Origin: an uncultured Bacilli bacterium
GTDB lineage: Bacteria > Bacillota_I > Bacilli_A > RF39 > UBA660
NCBI GenBank assembly: GCA_947598425.1
Contig: CANQFH010000068.1
Coordinates: forward strand, 1-5,289
Length of the DNA: 5,289 bases
Direction of reading: 5' to 3'
Shown in pieces: positions 1 to 4,192 of this stretch. The notes below the pieces were generated by a model. That model saw only the letters and a list, made by a program, of their open reading frames with translations, ran no database searches and was not told where the DNA came from. The translations under genes and the position numbers were made by a program. How positions within the stretch are numbered: position 1 is the first letter of the stretch; each line of letters starts with the position of its first letter.

Positions 1-231
1 ATCAACCCATTTTGTTGTACTAACACCACTTCTTTCATATAACTCATCTATAGAATTTTGAACATTTTCATAATATCCATGACTTTCAGTATTATCATAA
101 CTTACTTCTTCACTATCTATCATAGCTATGTTTTCTACTGCATATACACTTCCAATAGATAATACTAATCCAATTAATATTCCTACTAGTAATTTATAAT
201 TATTTTTTAATGTTTTAGATATTCCCTTCAT
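1..231 (-). CDS. Small secreted or membrane-anchored protein with VQxxIDELY motif (3' end off window)
   Basis: The first 77 residues are visible and the gene runs off the left edge. It starts with a basic stretch (MKGISKTLKNNYK) and a hydrophobic segment at about residues 14-29, ending SVYA at 28-31, a plausible signal peptidase site or an N-terminal anchor. The rest is acidic and hydrophilic, with NVQNSIDELYE at residues 56-66, a motif shared with the C-terminus of the upstream gene. Its ATG overlaps the TAA of that gene by one base (TAATG), and a Shine-Dalgarno GGAAAGGG at 240-247 lies eight bases upstream, inside the preceding coding region. This implies co-transcription and probably translational coupling. 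From general familiarity, VQxAIDELY-like segments occur in surface proteins of uncultured Bacilli and in phage tail proteins. I do not recognise a function; an extracytoplasmic location is inferred from the leader only. Confidence 0.8.
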   Translation of the reverse strand, partial: MKGISKTLKNNYKLLVGILIGLVLSIGSVYAVENIAMIDSEEVSYDNTESHGYYENVQNSIDELYERSGVSTTKWVD

Positions 232-677
232 TATTCATTCCCTTTCCATATTCCATATAATTCATCTATTGCACATTGGACTGTATCACATTTTGTTACT
301 CCTTCTTTTGGTTTATATATTAAATACTTTGCTTCGGCTGGTTCAAAGTATAAGGTACAATATACCGCTACTTTACTTTTTACACTTATACCATTATTAG
401 TTCTTGTTAAAGCGCCTTCTACTAATTCTTCTTTGCTATCTATACAATAACTTCTAGTAAAATTTATTACATAGCCATAAGGAAAGGTTTTTCCTTCATA
501 CTTCACATAATCATTATCTTTTCTTATATACATTGCAAACATTTTACTATCTATCTTATCATTTAATCTTACTACATCTAATTCTTTATTGGCATAACTT
601 ATTGGTATTCCTATTATGGTTATACTTATTACTAGTAACATTAATACTAAGTATTTCTTTCTTATTTTATTATTCAT
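231..677 (-). CDS. Small secreted cysteine-containing protein with C-terminal VQxAIDELY motif
   Basis: The protein has 148 residues. A basic N-terminus (MNNKIRKK) and a hydrophobic run at about residues 9-26 end in SYA at 27-29, a good signal peptide with likely cleavage before N30. The mature part is about 119 residues with four cysteines (C78, C107, C130, C135), enough for two disulfides if exported. It contains YCTLYFEP at 106-113 and ends with TVQCAIDELYGIW at 132-144, the same motif as in the next gene. The start is supported by AAGGGAG eight bases upstream of ATG 677. It is the first gene of a two-gene or longer leftward transcript, read from a promoter whose spacer is filled with eight G (711-737), so expression may be switched by slippage. 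The family is not recognised. A surface or adhesin-like role is only inferred from export and the promoter type. Confidence 0.85.
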   Translation of the reverse strand: MNNKIRKKYLVLMLLVISITIIGIPISYANKELDVVRLNDKIDSKMFAMYIRKDNDYVKYEGKTFPYGYVINFTRSYCIDSKEELVEGALTRTNNGISVKSKVAVYCTLYFEPAEAKYLIYKPKEGVTKCDTVQCAIDELYGIWKGNE

Positions 678-710
678 CTTTTAGACTCCCTTATCATCTA
701 TATTATCTTT

Positions 711-737
711 ATTATATAATACCCCCCCCGGAGTCAA
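711..737 (-). promoter_or_regulatory. Promoter with G8 homopolymer in its spacer, candidate phase-variable switch
   Basis: On the minus strand, TTGACT (737-732, five of six -35 consensus bases) and a perfect TATAAT (716-711) are separated by 15 bases, of which eight are a pure G run (729-722). The start codon of the secreted-protein gene is 34 bases past the -10 box, with a good ribosome site between. The spacer is two bases shorter than the usual 17, so gain of one or two G would be expected to strengthen the promoter and loss to weaken it. Poly-G or poly-C spacers acting this way are established for other bacteria, for example Neisseria porA. That this one varies is inference. Confidence 0.7.
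722..729. repeat. Homopolymer tract, eight C on plus strand / eight G on minus strand
   Basis: An uninterrupted mononucleotide run of eight C:G pairs lies in surroundings that are otherwise strongly AT-rich. It sits wholly inside the spacer between the -35 and -10 boxes of the 231-677 gene. Its length would be set by replication slippage. It is the only G or C run of this length in the window. Confidence 0.95.
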
Positions 738-750
738 GAATTTTTGCAAT

Positions 751-774
751 AAAAAAAAGAAGATTGCTCTTCTA
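751..774 (-). terminator. Intrinsic terminator of the rpsF-ssb-rpsR operon
   Basis: On the minus strand AGAAGA (773-768) and TCTTCT (763-758) form a six-base-pair stem closed by a GCAA tetraloop (GNRA type), followed at once by seven T (757-751). The stem begins inside the TAG stop codon of rpsR (774-772), so terminator and stop overlap. The stem is short and AU-rich, but the stable loop and the T run make it convincing. It separates the ribosomal operon from the promoter of the downstream secreted-protein genes, which starts 14 bases later. Confidence 0.8.
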
Positions 775-987
775 TTTAGTATATGGTATTAAAGCCATAA
801 ATCTTGCATATTTAATTTGTTCTGCAATATGTCTTTGATGTTTCGCACAAGCACCTGTAATTCTTCTAGGTAATATCTTACCTTTTTCATTAATATATTT
901 ATTAATAATCATTACATCTTTATAATCAACGCTTTTACCAGCACACATTTGACATATTTTCTTTTTCTTACGATAAAATTCTGCCAT
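772..987 (-). CDS. rpsR: 30S ribosomal protein bS18, zinc-binding (C+) form
   Basis: This 71-residue protein matches bS18 along its length: the basic N-terminus, DYKDV (21-25), the conserved KGKILPRRITG core (35-45), AKHQR (48-52) and a C-terminus close to ARxMALxPY (61-69). S18 pairs with S6 on the platform of the 30S subunit. Four likely zinc ligands are visible, C12, C15, C47 and H50 (CxxC plus CxxH). This corresponds to the C+ version of S18; B. subtilis S18 lacks the set. It is the last gene of the rpsF-ssb-rpsR operon, 14 bases after the ssb stop, with a strong Shine-Dalgarno (AAAGGAGG) before ATG 987. A terminator overlaps its stop codon. Identification is secure. Confidence 0.98.
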   Translation of the reverse strand: MAEFYRKKKKICQMCAGKSVDYKDVMIINKYINEKGKILPRRITGACAKHQRHIAEQIKYARFMALIPYTK

Positions 988-1001
988 TTTTATTCCTCCT
1001 T

Positions 1002-1472
1002 TTAGAATGGTAAATCATCACTACTTAAAGTAATTTCTTCTCCAAAACTCTTAAATGGATCTTCTGATAAGTCAGCACTTTCCATATTCATAACATCAGG
1101 GCTAGGCATTTCTTCAGTTTGATTATATTCTCCTCTTGAAGGAACATCTGCATTAGAACGTGTACTTAAAAAATTAACGGTATCACATACAACTTCAGTT
1201 GTATATCTTTTTGAACCATCTTGAGCATCATAACTACCTGTTCTAATTCTTCCTTCAGCTGATACTAAAGAACCTTTACGGCAATATTTAGAAATATTAT
1301 CTGCTTGTCTTCCCCAAGCACTACAATTGATAAAATCTGCTCCTCTTTCACCATTTTTATTAGTAAAATTTTGAGAAACAGCAATTGTAAATCTAGTAAC
1401 TGCCATACCACTTGGTGTTGTTCTTAATTCTGGATCTCTTGTAAGTCTTCCAACTAATAATACTTTGTTCAT
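1002..1472 (-). CDS. ssb: Single-stranded DNA-binding protein
   Basis: The protein has 156 residues. The OB fold covers about residues 1-105, starting MNKVLLVGRLTRDPELR, with typical SSB blocks: AVTRFTIAVS (24-33), DFINCSAWG (46-54), KGSLVSAEGRI (66-76) and YTTEVVCD (90-97). An acidic, poorly conserved linker follows, and the protein ends in SDDLPF, the acidic tip by which SSB recruits replication and repair proteins. It coats single-stranded DNA during replication, recombination and repair, normally as a homotetramer. It lies three bases after the rpsF stop and 14 bases before rpsR, the classical S6-SSB-S18 operon order. The Shine-Dalgarno is weaker than its neighbours' (AAAGTGAG upstream of ATG 1472), so part of its translation may depend on ribosomes finishing rpsF. 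The length is a little below B. subtilis SsbA. Confidence 0.98.
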   Translation of the reverse strand: MNKVLLVGRLTRDPELRTTPSGMAVTRFTIAVSQNFTNKNGERGADFINCSAWGRQADNISKYCRKGSLVSAEGRIRTGSYDAQDGSKRYTTEVVCDTVNFLSTRSNADVPSRGEYNQTEEMPSPDVMNMESADLSEDPFKSFGEEITLSSDDLPF

Positions 1473-1475
1473 GTT

Positions 1476-1766
1476 CTACTCACTTTCATTTTTTAATATT
1501 AAATGTCTTAAAATCTTTTCATTGATTCTTAGACGACGGTCAAATTCTCCAATTACATCATGAGTAGTTTCTACATACATTAAATAATAACTGCCGCTTA
1601 TTTCCTTATCTATTGGATAAGCTAATTTCTTTCTACCCATATCTTTAAATTCGACAACTTTACCCTTATTGTCAGTAATTATTTTTTGAACTTCTTTAGT
1701 AAGATCACTTACTGCTTTATCATCTAATGTTGGTCTAACAATAAACATAATTTCATATTTAGTCAT
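1476..1766 (-). CDS. rpsF: 30S ribosomal protein bS6
   Basis: The protein has 96 residues from the chosen start, beginning MTKYEIMFIVRP as is typical for S6, with the GRKKLAYPI block at 44-52, YYLMYVE at 60-66, and LRINEKILRHLI at 79-90. S6 binds S18 on the 30S platform. The frame is open three codons further to a GTG at 1775, but that GTG is part of the Shine-Dalgarno AAGGAGGTG, so it cannot be the start. ATG 1766 lies eight bases after GGAGG and gives the usual S6 N-terminus; ATG 1769 is also possible. It is the first gene of rpsF-ssb-rpsR, with its own promoter and a structured leader upstream (1776-1840), which suggests S6:S18 autoregulation. Confidence 0.97.
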   Translation of the reverse strand: MTKYEIMFIVRPTLDDKAVSDLTKEVQKIITDNKGKVVEFKDMGRKKLAYPIDKEISGSYYLMYVETTHDVIGEFDRRLRINEKILRHLILKNESE

Positions 1767-1774
1767 CATATCCA

Positions 1775-1781
1775 CCTCCTT
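1775..1781 (-). promoter_or_regulatory. Ribosome binding site of rpsF, overlapping a false GTG start
   Basis: AAGGAGG (1781-1775), followed by TG, is a near-perfect anti-16S match and decides the rpsF start. Spacing from GGAGG is five bases to ATG 1769 and eight to ATG 1766. The GTG at 1775-1773 lies within this element. AAGGAG is also fully complementary to CTCCTT at 1815-1810 in the leader. Confidence 0.85.
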
Positions 1782-1840
1782 ATGGTCTTTTGGCTTTCAT
1801 AAAGAAAGCAAGGAGTAATTCAATTTACTCGCTTATTAGT
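1776..1840 (-). promoter_or_regulatory. Structured rpsF leader RNA, possible S6:S18 autoregulatory element
   Basis: The leader holds two hairpins. One is GAGTAA (1830-1825) with TTACTC (1818-1813) around a six-base loop. The other is GCTTTC (1809-1804) with GAAAGC (1798-1793) around TTTAT. In competition with the first, CTCCTT (1815-1810) can pair with AAGGAG (1781-1776), the rpsF Shine-Dalgarno. This encloses the second hairpin and leaves an asymmetric 3' loop, CCAAAAGACCA. Many bacteria carry an S6:S18-binding leader here, which as I recall has a conserved CCG. No CCG is present on this strand of the leader, so assignment to that motif is tentative. Confidence 0.45.
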
Positions 1841-1866
1841 ATATCAAATTAATTTCTAAAAGTAAA
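1838..1866 (-). promoter_or_regulatory. Promoter of the rpsF-ssb-rpsR operon
   Basis: On the minus strand TTTACT (1866-1861) and TATACT (1843-1838) are separated by exactly 17 bases; each hexamer differs from consensus at one or two positions. Transcription would start near 1831, giving a leader of about 65 bases that contains the hairpins described. The -35 box lies inside the left arm of the inverted repeat at 1860-1885. Confidence 0.65.
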
Positions 1867-1885
1867 TAGTGAATCTTATTTACTT
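1860..1885. repeat. Perfect 9-bp inverted repeat between divergent promoters, candidate operator
   Basis: AAGTAAATA (1860-1868) and TATTTACTT (1877-1885) are exact reverse complements with an eight-base centre (GTGAATCT). The element covers the rpsF -35 box and the likely -35 region of the deacetylase gene. No T run follows on either strand, so it does not look like a terminator. A dimeric regulator binding here could affect both directions. Because the region is so AT-rich, a chance palindrome remains possible. Confidence 0.45.
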
Positions 1886-1897
1886 ATTTGCTATAAT
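1869..1897 (+). promoter_or_regulatory. Promoter of the PIG-L-type deacetylase gene (extended -10)
   Basis: TGCTATAAT at 1889-1897 is a perfect extended -10 box. The hexamer 17 bases upstream (GTGAAT, 1869-1874) is a poor -35, which an extended -10 can tolerate. A start near 1904 leaves about 20 bases of leader, including AGTAGG at 1911-1916 seven bases before ATG 1924. A second pairing, TTTACT (1879-1884) with TATATT (1901-1906), is possible but leaves too little leader for the ribosome site. Confidence 0.55.
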
Positions 1898-1923
1898 TAT
1901 TATATTGGAAAGTAGGTATATTT

Positions 1924-3264
1924 ATGAAAAAATTACTCTTTATATTACTTATATTAATTCCCAATATCACATTAGCAGCAGATATAACTAATAATTCTAT
2001 ATATACTATTGATAATGTTAATACTAATAAAATTCAAGATAATAAAGAAAGTACATATATTACTATAAATAAAGGTACTAATATTAAAATTACCAGTACT
2101 GAAGATATATATGGTTTATATATTATATATGAAAGAGCAAGTAGTAAAGGTAGTATTACCAATATAGATAAAAGTAATGTAATTGGAGAAAATGATTTTT
2201 TACATGAGTATATTAATGTTCAAGAAAAAATAGGTGTTAATAAAGAAGTTAATATTAATTATGAAAATGATGTTAAAATAGCGGATATTTATGTATTAGG
2301 AAATGGAGAATTACCTAGTTATGTTGAAGTATGGCATAATCCTGTAAATGAAGCTGATTTATTATTATTTTCTACCCATAGTGATGATGAACAACTATTC
2401 TTTTTAGGACTTTTACCTACTTATGTAGCAAGAGGGGCATCAGTTCAAGTAGTTTATTTTACTAATCATTATGATAATCCTAAAAGATTACATGAACAAT
2501 TACATGGTCTTTATACTGTTGGTATTACTAATTATCCTATAATAGGTATTATACCCGATGCTTATTCAGAATCTTTAGAGGGAGCTTTAAAAAATATTAA
2601 TAAAGCTAATCTAACTGAAGATGATGCTTTAAAATTTGAAGTTGCAATGTTAAGAAGATTTAAACCTCAAGTAGTAGTGGGTCATGATGAAAAAGGTGAA
2701 TATTCTCATGGTCAACATATCTTAAATACTTATATATTAAAAATGGCTATTGAAAAAGCTAATAATCCAGAATATGATACTGATTCTTTTAATAAATATG
2801 GATTATGGGATACTCCTAAAGTATACTTACACTTATATAAAGAAAATCCCATAGTTATGAATTATGATATACCTTTAGATTATTTTGATGGTAAGACTGC
2901 TTATGAAGTTTCTAAAGAAGGTTATAGTAAACATTTAAGTCAACAATGGACTTGGTTTACCGCTTGGATTAATGGTAAAAATAATGAATATACTAAAGCA
3001 ACTGATATTAAAACATATTCTCCAACTGAATTTGGATTATATCGTAGTTTAGTCGGAGAAGATATTAATAAAAATGATATGTTGGAAAATATTACTTTAA
3101 GAAAAGATATTATTATTAAAGATGATGATAATATAAGTGATAATAAAGATATAAATGATAACAAAAATAATAATAATAATAATTTTAATTTTCTATATTT
3201 AATTATTCCCATCATTATATGTATACCAATTATATTAATTATAATAAAAAGAAATAAAGACTAA
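1924..3264 (+). CDS. Secreted, C-terminally anchored PIG-L/LmbE-family deacetylase
   Basis: The protein has 446 residues. A signal peptide (1-18/19, MKKLLFILLILIP then TLAA) leads into a beta-rich domain at about 20-135, with features of a discoidin-like sugar-binding module (IDN, STYITI, GLYIIYE, LHEYINV, then DIYVLGNGELPSYVEVW). The PIG-L domain follows: THSDDEQLFF (151-160), LHEQLHGLYTVGITNYP (189-205) and GEYSHGQH (258-265). By comparison with MshB, D154 would be the base, H152, D155 and H265 zinc ligands, and H262 the acid. The family hydrolyses N-acetyl groups, mostly on GlcNAc-type sugars; the substrate here is unknown. The usual HPDDE is HSDDE. A conserved C-terminal part ends near EFGLYRSLVGEDI (369-381), then a D/N-rich linker (400-420), a membrane helix (about 423-441) and KRNKD. 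There is no LPXTG. It is the only plus-strand gene and lies between ychF and rpsF. Confidence 0.88.
   Translation: MKKLLFILLILIPNITLAADITNNSIYTIDNVNTNKIQDNKESTYITINKGTNIKITSTEDIYGLYIIYERASSKGSITNIDKSNVIGENDFLHEYINVQEKIGVNKEVNINYENDVKIADIYVLGNGELPSYVEVWHNPVNEADLLLFSTHSDDEQLFFLGLLPTYVARGASVQVVYFTNHYDNPKRLHEQLHGLYTVGITNYPIIGIIPDAYSESLEGALKNINKANLTEDDALKFEVAMLRRFKPQVVVGHDEKGEYSHGQHILNTYILKMAIEKANNPEYDTDSFNKYGLWDTPKVYLHLYKENPIVMNYDIPLDYFDGKTAYEVSKEGYSKHLSQQWTWFTAWINGKNNEYTKATDIKTYSPTEFGLYRSLVGEDINKNDMLENITLRKDIIIKDDDNISDNKDINDNKNNNNNNFNFLYLIIPIIICIPIILIIIKRNKD
3166..3183 (+). repeat. In-frame AAT trinucleotide repeat, six units
   Basis: Six consecutive AAT codons encode N415-N420 in the linker just before the membrane helix of the deacetylase. 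A gain or loss of units would keep the reading frame and change only the tether length. The surrounding linker (D/N/K-rich, about 400-414) is also of low complexity. Confidence 0.85.
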
Positions 3265-3272
3265 TGCTTTAT
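3254..3272. terminator. Weak candidate bidirectional terminator between convergent genes
   Basis: ATAAAG (3254-3259) and CTTTAT (3267-3272) can form a six-base-pair stem with a seven-base loop spanning both stop codons. On the minus strand TTCTTTTTATT follows the stem directly. On the plus strand a TTTTTT run comes only after a gap (3282-3287), or the alternative pairing AAATAAAG with CTTTATTT (3277-3284) is used. The stem is AU-rich and weak. It is listed because only four bases separate the two genes. Confidence 0.35.
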
Positions 3273-4180
3273 CTCACTTTATTTTTTCTAGTAGTTAATT
3301 GTTCATAATCTATAGTTGATATTCTATCTCTTTTATATAATTCATCTAATAAATAATTATAATTAAATATGCCAATCGCTGGTATTAATAATTTTAATGC
3401 TTGGGGATTCAATATTTCTTTATTTCCAAAAAATTCAACTAACTCATCAACATCAGTTATTCTTTCAAATTTAGGTTTTTGTTCTATACTTAATAACTCT
3501 TCTTTAGTAAAAATTTGAAAATCTAATAATTCTTGTACTAATAAATTATATTCTTGACTACTTAAATAATTTCTTTCTTCTCTAATCATATCTAAAGTTA
3601 ATGCTCCATTTATTCCTAAATAGATTAAATGTTTAAATCTACAATTAGCTAAAGGATCACTTACTTCTACTTTAGAGATATTTTCTTCTAAATATTTATC
3701 TATTCTAGCTTTTTGATCTTTATTCTCTCTTAAACTTTGAATAGTATCTATATTAAGATTAGTTACTTTTCCAGGGCCAACTTTTACTTCTTTACATAAT
3801 GCTAAAAATCTTTTAAAACTATCTTTATCTATAAAATAACCTAGATATGGTTCTAATTCTAAAGCATTTTTATTTAAAGAAGTTTTTAATATATCTACTA
3901 TTTCAATATATTTATCTTTTAAGGCTATATTTTGTTCACTTAGACTTAAACATTCAGTAATTAATTCATTATTTTTAGCTCCGGAATTATTATTTGTAGA
4001 TATTAAATAACAAGCTTTTTCACTTTTCAATAAATCATTAAATTCATCTGCATAATCTTCTAATATATTATGAAATAATAATTTAACAAAATGATCTTCC
4101 GGATTATTTTCTAATTTTTTATTTTCACTAATAGCTATTATCTCCACTATTCTTTTAATTATATCTCCATAAGTTTCCAT
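3269..4180 (-). CDS. Unrecognised 303-residue cytoplasmic protein downstream of ychF
   Basis: I do not recognise this family. The protein has no signal peptide and no membrane segment, is rich in K, E, L, I and N, and reads as largely alpha-helical. Three regions can be seen. Residues 1-60 form a helical N-terminus. A short N/S-rich break at 62-71 (TNNNSGAKNN) separates it from a central part at 73-180. The C-terminal part at 181-303 has amphipathic blocks (LVQELLDFQIFTKEELLSI at 214-232, YNYLLDELYKRDRIS around 274-288) and a basic end (TTRKNKVR). Cysteines at 57, 77, 128 and 180 are scattered and do not form a metal motif. It starts 12 bases after the ychF stop, with AAAGGG six to seven bases before ATG 4180, so it is probably co-transcribed with ychF. 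It ends four bases from the convergent deacetylase gene. Codon use matches its neighbours and the frame is intact. No function can be assigned. Confidence 0.8.
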   Translation of the reverse strand: METYGDIIKRIVEIIAISENKKLENNPEDHFVKLLFHNILEDYADEFNDLLKSEKACYLISTNNNSGAKNNELITECLSLSEQNIALKDKYIEIVDILKTSLNKNALELEPYLGYFIDKDSFKRFLALCKEVKVGPGKVTNLNIDTIQSLRENKDQKARIDKYLEENISKVEVSDPLANCRFKHLIYLGINGALTLDMIREERNYLSSQEYNLLVQELLDFQIFTKEELLSIEQKPKFERITDVDELVEFFGNKEILNPQALKLLIPAIGIFNYNYLLDELYKRDRISTIDYEQLTTRKNKVR

Positions 4181-4192
4181 ATAAATCCCTTT

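Noticed and set aside
533..838. Plus-strand open frame of 101 codons crossing the poly-C tract
   Set aside because: It is antisense to the secreted-protein gene and to rpsR, consists mainly of L/Y/I low-complexity sequence, has no ribosome site and runs through the terminator and promoter.
1767..1775. GTG start of rpsF at 1775 giving a 99-residue protein
   Set aside because: The GTG is part of the AAGGAGGTG ribosome site itself. ATG 1766 has normal spacing and gives the usual S6 N-terminus.
1780..1800. Six-codon upstream frame MKAKRP ending in the rpsF Shine-Dalgarno
   Set aside because: The ATG lies in a hairpin loop and is preceded by pyrimidine-rich sequence without a ribosome site, so it is probably chance.
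1860..1885. Inverted repeat as an intrinsic terminator
   Set aside because: No T run follows on either strand, and it lies upstream of both genes rather than downstream.
2940..3215. Minus-strand open frame of 91 codons
   Set aside because: It is antisense to the 3' part of the deacetylase gene. Its L/S/I-rich product mirrors the AT-rich linker codons, and there is no ribosome site.
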